From the NCBI RefSeq assembly GCF_030698175.1, contig NZ_JAUYNT010000035.1:1-48436 (forward strand): a DNA stretch of 48,436 nucleotides, read 5' to 3'. Under the pieces are notes generated by a model that did not search any database, was not told the DNA's origin, and worked only from the letters and a program-made list of their open reading frames with translations. Shown here piece by piece: positions 18,696 to 27,088 of the stretch (positions are counted from its first letter, which is position 1; each line of letters opens with the position of its first letter). The DNA comes from Pseudomonas sp. (GTDB taxonomy: Bacteria > Pseudomonadota > Gammaproteobacteria > Pseudomonadales > Pseudomonadaceae). The position numbers and the translations under genes are program-made.

Positions 18696-19883
18696 TTAAA
18701 CGTACTGCGCCGCCGCAAAAGCCGAGGCCCAGGCCCACTGGAAGTTAAAGCCGCCGAGCTGGCCGCTGACGTCCAGCACCTCGCCGATAAAGTACAGCCC
18801 CGGCGCTTTCAGCGACTCCATGGTCTTGGAGGACACCTCGCGGGTATCGACGCCGCCCAGGGTCACTTCGGCGGTGCGATAGCCTTCGGTGCCGGCCGGT
18901 ACCAGCGTCCAGTTGGCCAGGCGCTCGGCAATCGCCGCCAGTTCGGCGTGGGTGTATTGCTTGAGCGGTTTGGACTCGAACCATTGCTCGGCCAGCAGCC
19001 CGGCCATCTTCTTGGTAAACAGCTCGGCCAGCAGGGTTTTTAGCTCGCTGTTGGGCCGCTCCGCTTGCTGGGCGGGCAGCCATTCGTGCAAGTCGATATG
19101 CGGCAGCAGGTTGATCTGCACCGCATCCCCCGGCTGCCAGTAGGAGGAAATCTGCAAAATCGCCGGACCGCTAAGGCCACGGTGGGTGAACAAAATGTTC
19201 TCGCGAAAACTCATGCCGTTGCAGCTGACCAGGCAGTCTTCCACCGAGGTGCCGGACAGCTCGGTGCACAGGGCTTTGAGCTGCGGTTCGGTGATGGTGA
19301 AGGGCACCAGGGCAGCGCGGGTCGGCAGCAATTGATGGCCGAATTGTTTGGCCACCTGATAGCCAAAACCGCTGGCGCCCAGAGTCGGAATCGACAAGCC
19401 ACCGGTGGCAATTACCAGCGACTGGCAGCTGAAGGCGCCGGCGCTGGTGTGCAGTTGATAGCCGGCGTCTGGCCTGGCCGCAATCTGTTTAACCTCGGTG
19501 TCCAGCAGCAAGCGCACGCCGGCGTCGCGGCACTCGGCCAGCAGCAGTTCGAGGATGTCGCTGGCCTTGTTGTCGCAAAACAGCTGGCCGAGTTTTTTCT
19601 CGTGGTAAGGCACGCCGTACTTGCTCACCAGGGCAATAAAGTCCCACTGGCTGTAACGGGCCAAGGCCGATTTGCAAAAGTGCGGGTTGGCCGAGAGGAA
19701 GTTGGCCGGTTCCGTGTACAGGTTGGTGAAGTTGCAGCGGCCACCCCCGGACATCAGGATCTTCTTGCCGGCCTTGTTGGCGTGATCCAGCAGCAGCACT
19801 TGGCGCCCACGGGCGGCGGCGGTCAGCGCGCACATAAGGCCGGCGGCGCCGGCGCCGATGATGATTACGTCAGAATGAGTCAC
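18696..19883 (-). CDS. YhiN/HI0933-family FAD-dependent flavoprotein
   Basis: The 395-residue protein opens with the dinucleotide-binding motif GAGAAGLMCALTAAARG (11-27) and the family marker KKILMSGGGRCNFTN (39-53). It ends with the FAD-site VTLGGVDTREVSSKTMES and GEVLDVSGQLGGFNFQWAWASAFAAAQY. HI0933 proteins are conserved flavoproteins of unknown reaction. The GTG start at 19883 has AAAGGA upstream. It converges with the slipin gene across repeats and has no obvious partner. Confidence 0.9.
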   Translation of the reverse strand: MTHSDVIIIGAGAAGLMCALTAAARGRQVLLLDHANKAGKKILMSGGGRCNFTNLYTEPANFLSANPHFCKSALARYSQWDFIALVSKYGVPYHEKKLGQLFCDNKASDILELLLAECRDAGVRLLLDTEVKQIAARPDAGYQLHTSAGAFSCQSLVIATGGLSIPTLGASGFGYQVAKQFGHQLLPTRAALVPFTITEPQLKALCTELSGTSVEDCLVSCNGMSFRENILFTHRGLSGPAILQISSYWQPGDAVQINLLPHIDLHEWLPAQQAERPNSELKTLLAELFTKKMAGLLAEQWFESKPLKQYTHAELAAIAERLANWTLVPAGTEGYRTAEVTLGGVDTREVSSKTMESLKAPGLYFIGEVLDVSGQLGGFNFQWAWASAFAAAQYV

Positions 19884-19922
19884 GGTTTTTCCTTTGTAGC
19901 GGCTGCGAGTGCGGCGCGCATT

Positions 19923-21191
19923 TTATGCGATCGCCGACGCGTCGGCTGGCGCTTCCAGGTTCAGGCAGCAGCGCCCGCGACCTTGGCGCTTGGCTTGATA
20001 AAGACGCAGGTCGGCCTGATGCAACAGCGTGCCGAGTTCCTCGCCATGGCCTTGATAGACCCCGGCGCTAAACGATAGCGACGGGGCGTTTGGGGCGTAG
20101 GCTACGGCGGCGCATTGGCCGCGTAATTGGTCGAGTTGGGCGCTGAGTTGCGGCGCCGGCAGCGGGCTGAGCAGGGCAAATTCCTCACCGCCGAGGCGGC
20201 CGATCAAGGTCTGGCCGAAGGCCTGTTGCAGCAAGCCGGCAAAGCCGATCAGGGCGGCGTCACCGCTGGCGTGGCCGTAGTTGTCGTTAATCTGCTTGAA
20301 CAGGTCGAGGTCGAGCATCGCCACGCTCACCGGGCGCTGGCTACGCTCGGCGGCTTGCAGCAATTGCCCGGCTTGCTCGTAAAAGGCCCGGCGGTTGTAG
20401 AGGTTGGTGAGGCTGTCGATTTGTGCGCTGCGTTGCAGCGCTTTGAGCATTTCACGCCGCTCCAGGGTGGAGGTGACCCGGCAGGTCAGCTCTTCCGGGC
20501 AGAAGGGTTTGCGCAAGAAGTCATCGGCGCCATGTTTGATGAACTGCGCGCTAAGGGAGCCTTTGCTGTCCGCCGACAAGCCGACAATGCTCAGGTCATG
20601 GCGTTGCAGTTTTTGCCGCAGCAGTTTGGTCAGCGCAAAGCCGCTGAGGCCGGGCATGCTGTGGTCGGTAATCAGCAGGTCAAAATCGGGCTGTTCCTGC
20701 AGGATGCGCAGGGCTTGCTCGCCGTCTTCGGCCTCGTGGATTTGATACAGATGGCTGCGCAGGACGTTGCGGATCAAGTGGCGAGTGGCTTGGGAATCCT
20801 CGGCCACCAGGATCTTGATCGAACGATTGCGCTCCAGCCGATGCAGCAGGCGAAAGGCATAGTCGTAGGAGTACTGGTTTTCTTTTTGCACATAGTCGAC
20901 CACGCCCTTGAGCAGCATCTCCTCGCGGCGCTGCTCGTTGTACGAGCCGGTCAGCACGATGCAGGGCAGTTGATACTGCAGCACCAGATCGACGATCTCG
21001 CCGTTCTCGGCGTCGGGCAAGTTGAGGTCGACAATTGCGGCAAAAAACAGCGCGGCCGACGTCTCCAGCAGCACCTGCGCCTCAGCCATGCTGGCGCAGA
21101 ACAGCGGCTGCAGATCCGCCTGTTGGCGGAACATGCTTTCCAGAATCTTCAGCACCAAGGGACTGTCTTCGACCACGAGTATGTTGCGCAC
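19923..21191 (-). CDS. Response regulator with two receiver domains and a GGDEF diguanylate cyclase
   Basis: The 422-residue protein has receiver 1 (residues 1-120, acceptor D55 in IVDLNLPD), receiver 2 (124-245, acceptor D176 in ITDHSMPG, lysine in FLRKPF) and a GGDEF domain (about 250-410). The active signature is GGEEF (334-338), so cyclic di-GMP synthesis is likely. I see no RxxD inhibitory site just before it. No histidine kinase is adjacent, so it is an orphan. The GTG start has AGGAAAC upstream. Together with the HDOD and HD-GYP genes it makes this region rich in cyclic di-GMP signalling. Confidence 0.92.
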   Translation of the reverse strand: MRNILVVEDSPLVLKILESMFRQQADLQPLFCASMAEAQVLLETSAALFFAAIVDLNLPDAENGEIVDLVLQYQLPCIVLTGSYNEQRREEMLLKGVVDYVQKENQYSYDYAFRLLHRLERNRSIKILVAEDSQATRHLIRNVLRSHLYQIHEAEDGEQALRILQEQPDFDLLITDHSMPGLSGFALTKLLRQKLQRHDLSIVGLSADSKGSLSAQFIKHGADDFLRKPFCPEELTCRVTSTLERREMLKALQRSAQIDSLTNLYNRRAFYEQAGQLLQAAERSQRPVSVAMLDLDLFKQINDNYGHASGDAALIGFAGLLQQAFGQTLIGRLGGEEFALLSPLPAPQLSAQLDQLRGQCAAVAYAPNAPSLSFSAGVYQGHGEELGTLLHQADLRLYQAKRQGRGRCCLNLEAPADASAIA

Positions 21192-21239
21192 TGCGGGTTT
21201 CCTGTTGTTTAAGGCTCAATGGCGGACTGTGCGCTACGG

Positions 21240-21280
21240 ATGGCGGACTGTTCGCTGCGCTCCTGAGTCCGCCCTACGTC
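21240..21280. repeat. 41-bp repeat atggcggactgttcgctg..., copy 1
   Basis: This 41-base stretch is identical but for one base to 30927-30967 and is itself weakly palindromic (ggcggact and agtccgcc). A partial inner duplicate lies directly upstream at 21221-21239. It sits immediately behind the dbpA stop. Confidence 0.75.
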
Positions 21281-22666
21281 CTAGAGAATCCGCACGCGCA
21301 ACGAGCGACCCTTGATTTTGCCCTGATTGAGCCGCTGCAAGGCTTGCTGGGCAATGCCGCGCTCAACCGCCACATAGGCCTGGAAATCGAAGATGGCGAT
21401 TTTGCCGACCTGGGCGCCGGGCACGCCGGCATCCCCGGTCAGGGCGCCGAGGATGTCGCCGGGGCGCACTTTGTCTTTGCGCCCGGCGCTGATGCACAGA
21501 GTCACCATGGGTGGCAGCAGCGGCGCGCCGCCTTGCGACTTCAGGCCGTCGAGGTGCTGCCAGTTCAGCGGGCCTTTTTGCAGCTCTTCGATGGCACGGG
21601 CGCGATGGCCTTCGGCCGGGGCCACTAGGCTGATCGCCAGGCCTTTTTCGCCGGCGCGGCCGGTACGGCCAACACGGTGAATGTGAATCTCCGAGTCGCG
21701 CGCCAGTTCGACGTTCAGCACCATGTCCAGGGCTTCGATGTCCAGGCCGCGGGCCGCCACGTCGGTGGCCACCAGCACGCTGCAACTGCGGTTGGAAAAC
21801 ATCGCCAACACCTGGTCACGGTCGCGTTGTTCCAAGTCGCCATTCAGCGCCATGGCCGAGATGCCGCTGGCCGTTAGATGGTCGACCACTTCCTGGCATT
21901 GCTGCTTGGTAAAGCAAAAGGCCACGCAGGACTCTGGGCGAAAGTGCGCGAGGATTTTGCTGACGGCCGGCAAACGTTCTTCCGGGGAGATCTCGTAGAA
22001 GCGCTGCTCGATCTGGCTGTCGGCGTGCATGGCCTCGGCTTTGACCTGCTGCGGATCGCGCATAAACGCCGACGCTAGCTGCTTGATGCTGCTCGGGTAG
22101 GTGGCCGAGAACAGCAAGGTCTGGCGCTTGGTCGGGGTCTTGCTGAGGATGTCGGCGATCGAGTCGTAAAAGCCCATGTCGAGCATGCGGTCGGCTTCGT
22201 CCAGCACCAGGGTGTTGAGACCGTCGAGTTTCAGGGTGCCCTTGCGCAGGTGCTCCTGAATCCGCCCCGGGGTGCCGACGATGATGTGCGCGCCATGCTC
22301 CAGCGAGCCGATCTGCGGGCCGAAGGGCACGCCGCCACACAGGGTCAGTACCTTGATATGGTCGGTGCCACGGGCCAGCCGGCGGATTTCTTTGGCCACC
22401 TGATCGGCCAGCTCGCGGGTTGGGCAGAGCACCAACGCCTGGCAGCCGAAGAAGCGCGGATTCAGCGGGTTGAGCAGGCCGATACCAAAGGCGGCGGTCT
22501 TGCCGCTGCCGGTTTTGGCCTGGGCGATCAGGTCCATGCCCTTGAGAATCACCGGCAGGCTTTGTGCCTGAATCGGCGTCATGGCGGTGTAACCGAGGGA
22601 ATCCAGGTTAGCCAACATGGCGGCAGACAAAGGCAGGGAGTTAAACGCGGTGGTGGTCACAGGCAT
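21281..22666 (-). CDS. dbpA: ATP-dependent RNA helicase DbpA
   Basis: DbpA is a DEAD-box helicase that remodels 23S rRNA during large-subunit assembly. The protein (461 residues from ATG 22666) has the Q motif TPIQAQSLPVI, Walker A AKTGSGKT (50-57), DEAD in LVLDEADRML, SAT, and the HRVGRTGRAGEKG motif VI. The C-terminal DbpA-type RNA-binding domain is present (VRPGDILGAL through IKGRSLRVRI), separating it from RhlE/SrmB. The frame stays open to 22714, but the MPVTTTAFNSLPLS start fits the family. The ribosome site is weak. Confidence 0.94.
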   Translation of the reverse strand: MPVTTTAFNSLPLSAAMLANLDSLGYTAMTPIQAQSLPVILKGMDLIAQAKTGSGKTAAFGIGLLNPLNPRFFGCQALVLCPTRELADQVAKEIRRLARGTDHIKVLTLCGGVPFGPQIGSLEHGAHIIVGTPGRIQEHLRKGTLKLDGLNTLVLDEADRMLDMGFYDSIADILSKTPTKRQTLLFSATYPSSIKQLASAFMRDPQQVKAEAMHADSQIEQRFYEISPEERLPAVSKILAHFRPESCVAFCFTKQQCQEVVDHLTASGISAMALNGDLEQRDRDQVLAMFSNRSCSVLVATDVAARGLDIEALDMVLNVELARDSEIHIHRVGRTGRAGEKGLAISLVAPAEGHRARAIEELQKGPLNWQHLDGLKSQGGAPLLPPMVTLCISAGRKDKVRPGDILGALTGDAGVPGAQVGKIAIFDFQAYVAVERGIAQQALQRLNQGKIKGRSLRVRIL

Positions 22667-22728
22667 GTCCAGCAAAAAAAATGTCGGCCAGTGTAACAGG
22701 GGCCGGGCCCCCATGGCCGCTGGTGCGA

Positions 22729-22897
22729 CTAGCAGCCTGTCGGACTTAACGCTGTCCTACTGCGGAAAAGCCGGACTTGGTCATTTTCTGCGCTCTTCCT
22801 CGTTGAATAGAATGACTATTCGCCTCAAAAGAGCGCAAAACCTGCCTCAAACCGGTCTTTCCCTCGCTACGAACGGTCAAGTCCGACAGGCTGCTAG
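22729..22897. repeat. MITE-like element, copy 1 (169 bp, 19-bp perfect terminal inverted repeats)
   Basis: The ends CTAGCAGCCTGTCGGACTT (22729-22747) and its exact reverse complement (22879-22897) bound a 169-base element with a stem-loop interior. An equally long relative in opposite orientation lies at 29203-29371. The CTAG at both tips may be target sequence or part of the repeat. The gap 22667-23016 otherwise holds the upstream regions of dbpA and the first HD-GYP gene. Confidence 0.85.
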
Positions 22898-23016
22898 GGC
22901 CGCTGTGCTGGCGACAGCCGGGATAGCGGTGCGGCAATTTTTTACGGCGATCAGTCTGCCTGCGCTGCAGATCGCACTAAGCTCAGTGCAGTCGTTCACT
23001 CTATTGGGTTGCGCTC

Positions 23017-24264
23017 GTGCTCAAACGTATTGCTGTCGCCGATCTATGCCTGGGGATGTATATCAACGAGTTCTGCGGCTCATGGATGGAGCATCCCTTC
23101 TGGAAGGCCAAGTTTGTGCTGGATAATCACAAAGATTTGCAGCGCATTATTGATAGCGGCGTCGATGAAGTCTGGATCGACACCGACAGAGGCCTCGACC
23201 TGCCCGCTGGCCAGCATGCCGACAGCGAGGCCGAGGTGGCCGCGCAAGTGGAGGCGCGTTTGCTGGAGGTGGCGACGGCGCCGACCATTACGCGTAGCTC
23301 TATGGATGAAGAGGTACGCCGGGCGCACAAACTCTGTGGCGCCGCCAAACAAGCGGTGGTGGCGATGTTCAGTGAGGTGCGCATGGGCCAGGCCATCGAT
23401 GCCGCCCATGTGACTGAGCTGGTCGAAGAAATCTCCGCCTCGGTGCTGCGCAATCCGAATGCCTTGATCAGCCTGGCGCGCCTGAAGAACGCTGATGAAT
23501 ACACCTATATGCACTCGGTGGCGGTCTGCGCCCTGATGATTGCCCTGGCCCGTCAGTTGGGGTTGGCCGAGGCGCAGGTACGCGACGCCGGGATGGCCGG
23601 TTTGCTGCACGACATCGGCAAGATGCTGATCCCCGATGCCATCTTGAATAAACCCGACAAATTAACCGATGCCGAGTTCGCTACCGTGCGCACCCATCCC
23701 GAGGCCGGTGACAGCATCTTGCAGGGCAGCCAAAACATCAGCGCCATGGTCCTGGATGTGTGCCTGCACCACCATGAAAAGGTCGATGGCAGCGGCTACC
23801 CGCACCATCTTAAGGGCGACGAAATCAGCCTGTTCGCCAGGATGGGCGCGGTCTGCGATGTCTATGACGCCATCACCTCGGACCGCCCCTACAAACGCGG
23901 TTGGGACCCGGCCGAGTCGATCCGCAAGATGGCCGAGTGGAGCAAAGGGCATTTTGACGAGGCGGTGTTCAAGGCCTTTGTTAAGTCGGTGGGCATCTAT
24001 CCCACCGGTTCACTGGTGCGCCTGGAAAGCGGTCGGCTCGGGGTGGTAATGGACCAGCACACCACGTCACTGCTGACGCCGCGGGTGAAGGTGTTTTTCT
24101 CGGCCAAATCGAAAACCCCGCTGCCGCAGCAAATTATCGACCTGGCCAAGCTGGTGGGGCGCGAGAAGATTATCGGGCGCGAATCGCCGGAGGATTGGCA
24201 CTTCCCCCATCTCGATGAGCTGTGGTCGGAGCTACCCAGCCGCAAGGGCTCGCATTTCGATTGA
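23017..24264 (+). CDS. HD-GYP domain phosphodiesterase with N-terminal DUF3391
   Basis: HD-GYP proteins hydrolyse cyclic di-GMP. The 415-residue protein has the DUF3391 module (1-90: MLKRIAVADLCLGMYINEFCG... with WIDTDRGLD) and the HD-GYP domain (about 145-340). HDIGK is at 198-202, the downstream HHHEKVDGSGYP has GYP at 260-262, and DVYDAITSDRPYKRG follows, so the metal ligands appear intact. The start is GTG 23017, chosen because MLKRI also begins the adjacent paralogue. No good ribosome site is visible. It is the first of a tandem duplicate pair. Confidence 0.92.
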   Translation: MLKRIAVADLCLGMYINEFCGSWMEHPFWKAKFVLDNHKDLQRIIDSGVDEVWIDTDRGLDLPAGQHADSEAEVAAQVEARLLEVATAPTITRSSMDEEVRRAHKLCGAAKQAVVAMFSEVRMGQAIDAAHVTELVEEISASVLRNPNALISLARLKNADEYTYMHSVAVCALMIALARQLGLAEAQVRDAGMAGLLHDIGKMLIPDAILNKPDKLTDAEFATVRTHPEAGDSILQGSQNISAMVLDVCLHHHEKVDGSGYPHHLKGDEISLFARMGAVCDVYDAITSDRPYKRGWDPAESIRKMAEWSKGHFDEAVFKAFVKSVGIYPTGSLVRLESGRLGVVMDQHTTSLLTPRVKVFFSAKSKTPLPQQIIDLAKLVGREKIIGRESPEDWHFPHLDELWSELPSRKGSHFD

Positions 24265-24335
24265 GCTCCGGCACAAGACATTCGGCGGCATTGCCGCCAT
24301 CATTTAGCCACTGTGATTATGAAAGCGAGAACGGT

Positions 24336-25574
24336 GTGTTAAAGCGGATACCTGTTGCGGATGCCCGGGTTGGCATGTTTGTCCATGAGTTGTGTGGCTC
24401 CTGGATGGATCATTCGTTCTGGAAAGTAAAGTTTCTGCTCGACAGCGACAAAGACCTGCAGCGCCTGCAAAACAGCGCCATCCGCGAGTTGTGGATCGAC
24501 ACCGAGAAAGGCCTGGATGTGCCCGGTGGCGACAGTCATGCGCTGATTGAGGAGCGCGCCAACGCGCGGCTGTTGGCCGCCGAGCATGAGCTGCCGGTCA
24601 AGGCGCTGCCGCAGTTGGCCGATGAAATAGGCCCCGCGCTCAAGCTCAGTGCGCGCAGCAAAGAGCGGCTGGTCAGCCTATTCGCGGATATGCGCAACGG
24701 CGAAGCCATAGATCCAGCCCAGCTGGCTGCCCAGGTGGCGGAGATTAACCGCTCGCTGCAGCGTCATCCCCACGCGTTAATCAGCCTGGCCCGGCTGCGC
24801 TCGGCCGATGAATACCAATATATGCATGCGCTGGCGGTGTCGGCCCTGATGATCGCCTTGGCCCGTCAGCTGGGCATGGACGAGGCGCAGGTCAGCGAAG
24901 CCGGGGTGGCCGGTTTGCTCCACGACATTGGCGAGGCGCTGATGCCCAGCGAGCTGCTCAACAGTCCAGGCAAACTCAGCCGCATCGACTCGACGCTGCT
25001 GCGCGATCACCCGGCGCTGGGCGCGGAAACCCTGGCAAAGCAAGGCCTCAGCCCGGCGCTGGTGGATGTCTGCCTGCACCACCATGAAAAACCCGATGGC
25101 AGCGGCTATCCCGGGCGCCTGGCCGGTGAGCAGATCAGCCTGCTGGCGAAGATGTGCGCGGTCTGCGATGTGTATGACGCCCTGACTTCCGACCGCCCCT
25201 ATCAAAAGGGCCTGGACCCGGCCGAGGCGATGCGCAAGATGGCCGAGTGGTGCCCGGCGCAGTTCGACGACCAGGTGTTTCGCGCCTTTGTCAAAGCCTT
25301 GGGCATCTACCCAACCGGCTCCCTGGTGCGGCTCGCCAGCGGCAAGTTGGGCGTGGTGCTGGAGCAAAATGAACATTCGCTGCTGACGCCAAAAGTTAAG
25401 GTGTTTTTCTCGGCCAGGTCGAAGTCGCCGATCCCCCAAGAGATTCTCGACCTCGCCAAAGTGGTCGGGCGTGACCATATTATTGCTCGCGAACCCCTGG
25501 AAGACTGGGGTTTTCGTAACCTCGAAGAACTCTGGTCGGGCGAGCGCAAGGGGCGCGCGACCCTGTTTGGTTGA
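24336..25574 (+). CDS. HD-GYP domain phosphodiesterase with DUF3391, tandem paralogue
   Basis: The 412-residue protein from GTG 24336 is collinear with its neighbour throughout (DUF3391, HD-GYP, C-terminal EDWGFRNLEELWSG). It keeps HD at 196-197 and the HHHEKPDGSGYP motif, but the conserved lysine after HDIG is glutamate (HDIGE, residue 200). That may alter catalysis, and a regulatory or altered-specificity role is possible. The frame is open to 24222 inside the previous gene, but the paralogue alignment fixes the start. A 3' remnant of another copy follows. Confidence 0.9.
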   Translation: MLKRIPVADARVGMFVHELCGSWMDHSFWKVKFLLDSDKDLQRLQNSAIRELWIDTEKGLDVPGGDSHALIEERANARLLAAEHELPVKALPQLADEIGPALKLSARSKERLVSLFADMRNGEAIDPAQLAAQVAEINRSLQRHPHALISLARLRSADEYQYMHALAVSALMIALARQLGMDEAQVSEAGVAGLLHDIGEALMPSELLNSPGKLSRIDSTLLRDHPALGAETLAKQGLSPALVDVCLHHHEKPDGSGYPGRLAGEQISLLAKMCAVCDVYDALTSDRPYQKGLDPAEAMRKMAEWCPAQFDDQVFRAFVKALGIYPTGSLVRLASGKLGVVLEQNEHSLLTPKVKVFFSARSKSPIPQEILDLAKVVGRDHIIAREPLEDWGFRNLEELWSGERKGRATLFG

Positions 25575-25610
25575 GGTGTGGCTGCGCCGCTTTAATCCCG
25601 TCCATATACG

Positions 25611-25699
25611 GTTGCGAGCCTCTGGGACACTGGGGTTTTCGTAATCTCGAAGAGCTCTGGTCGGGCGAACGCAAAGACCGCGCGACTCTGTTTGGTTGA
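25611..25699 (+). pseudogene. 3' remnant of a third HD-GYP paralogue
   Basis: About 89 bases repeat the last part of the preceding gene: ctggggttttcgtaa, tctcgaagagctctggtcgg, gcaaagaccgcgcgac and tgtttggttga match 25506-25574 at most positions, with silent-looking differences. The copy ends with the same stop. No upstream part remains, so this is a tail left by a duplication and deletion between tandem paralogues. The rest of the gap to 25796 contains a small palindromic repeat around 25730-25760. Confidence 0.8.
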
Positions 25700-25796
25700 A
25701 CTGTTGCGCACTTTTAGCCTCCTAGAGGTGTAACCCGCACGGGTTGCACCCGCCCTACGACCTGCCGGTTAGGCGCTGATTTTTTGGAGTACCGCG

Positions 25797-26300
25797 ATGA
25801 AAGTATTACTGGCCTTATTAACCCTGGTCGCCCTGCCGGCCCTCGCCGCCGACCCCACCCTGTACGGGCGCTACGAAAAAATCGGCTTACCTGAACTCAA
25901 GGAAACCCTCAAAGCCAAGATGGATACCGGCGCCTATACCGCCTCGTTGTCGGCCAGCGATATTGAGCTGTTCAAGCGCGATGGCGAGGAATGGGTGCGT
26001 TTTCGCCTGGCCGCCGAAGGCGTCGATGACCGCGTCCACGAGCACCTGGTGGCGCGCATCAGCAAAATCAAAAACCGCGCCGAAGAGAGCGACGATGAGG
26101 ACGCGGTCGCCATCTCCAAGCGTCCGGTGATCGATCTGCAACTTTGCCTGGGCGATCAGTTGCGCACCGTTGAGGTCAATCTGGTCGACCGTAGCGGCTT
26201 CAACTACCCGTTGCTGATCGGCGCCAAGGCGCTGCGCGAGCTGGATGCGGCGATCGACCCGGCCAAGCGCTACACCACCGGCAAACCCGACTGCAAATGA
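25797..26300 (+). CDS. Retropepsin-like (ATP-dependent zinc protease family) periplasmic protein
   Basis: The 167-residue protein has a signal peptide (MKVLLALLTLVALPALA) and a DUF785-type domain with GLPELKETLKAKMDTGAYTAS, where D43 in DTGA is the retropepsin-like aspartate. KRPVIDLQLCLG and NYPLLIGAKALRELDAAIDP follow. These proteins are often found near ATP-grasp or envelope genes, and the protease activity is predicted from fold. ATG 25797 has TTGGAG upstream. It precedes creB, as I recall for P. aeruginosa, suggesting an envelope-stress context. Confidence 0.82.
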   Translation: MKVLLALLTLVALPALAADPTLYGRYEKIGLPELKETLKAKMDTGAYTASLSASDIELFKRDGEEWVRFRLAAEGVDDRVHEHLVARISKIKNRAEESDDEDAVAISKRPVIDLQLCLGDQLRTVEVNLVDRSGFNYPLLIGAKALRELDAAIDPAKRYTTGKPDCK

Positions 26301-26404
26301 GCCTGTCCGGCCCACGGTAAATCGCCGCGTGCCGGCCCGACGGTTGACCCTGCCCCTGGCTTTGGGCACCGTGGCAGCCTTGATGGTTGCCGGGTCGCAG
26401 CGCT

Positions 26405-27088
26405 ATGCCGCAGATATTGATTGTTGAAGATGAAGCGGCGATTGCCGACACCCTGATTTACGCCCTGCAAACAGAGGGCTTCAGCACCCACTGGCTGACT
26501 CTGGCCGGCGAGGCGCTGGCATTTCAACAACAAACCCCAGCCGACTTCTGGATTCTCGATGTGGGCCTGCCGGACATGACTGGCTTCGAGGCCTGCAAAC
26601 GCCTGCGCCGCTTTAGCGAAGTGCCGGTGCTGTTCTTAACCGCGCGCAACACCGAGATTGATCGGGTGGTGGGGCTGGAAATCGGCGCCGACGACTACGT
26701 GAGCAAGCCCTTCAGTCCGCGCGAAGTGGCGGCGCGGGTCAAGGCGATTCTCAAACGGGTACAGCCACGCCCGGCAGTGGCGCCGGAGCCCGAACCCAAC
26801 GGGCCGTTTCGCCTCGACCTTGAGCGGGTGCAGATTCACTATCAGCAACAACTGCTGGTGCTCACTCGCCATGAATTTCGCCTGCTGCACGCCTTGCTCG
26901 GCCAGCCCGAACGGGTGTTCTCCCGCGAGCAACTGCTGGACGCCGCCGGTGTTGCCAGCGACGCCGGTTACGAGCGCAGCATCGACAGCCATATCAAGAG
27001 CCTGCGGGCCAAGCTGCGCGAAATAGCGCCGAGTGCAGAGCCGATCCAGACCCATCGGGGGCTGGGTTATAGCTTGAGGCTGATCTAA
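26405..27088 (+). CDS. creB: Two-component response regulator CreB
   Basis: CreB is an OmpR-class transcription factor that with CreC controls beta-lactam-related and metabolic genes. The 227-residue protein has a receiver domain with acidic pocket E8/D9/E10, acceptor D52 in ILDVGLPDMTG, and the conserved lysine in DYVSKPFSPREV. A winged-helix domain follows (about 130-225, ending THRGLGYSLRL). The start is ATG 26405; a TTG at 26387 is possible but adds an atypical leader. Its TAATG junction with creC implies coupling. Confidence 0.9.
   Translation: MPQILIVEDEAAIADTLIYALQTEGFSTHWLTLAGEALAFQQQTPADFWILDVGLPDMTGFEACKRLRRFSEVPVLFLTARNTEIDRVVGLEIGADDYVSKPFSPREVAARVKAILKRVQPRPAVAPEPEPNGPFRLDLERVQIHYQQQLLVLTRHEFRLLHALLGQPERVFSREQLLDAAGVASDAGYERSIDSHIKSLRAKLREIAPSAEPIQTHRGLGYSLRLI

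Noticed and set aside
20127..21212. 361-codon plus-strand frame opposite the REC-REC-GGDEF gene
   Set aside because: No domain and low-complexity composition; the opposite strand encodes a clear response regulator.
24222..24335. N-terminal extension of the second HD-GYP protein
   Set aside because: It overlaps the end of the first HD-GYP gene, and collinearity with the paralogue places the start at GTG 24336.
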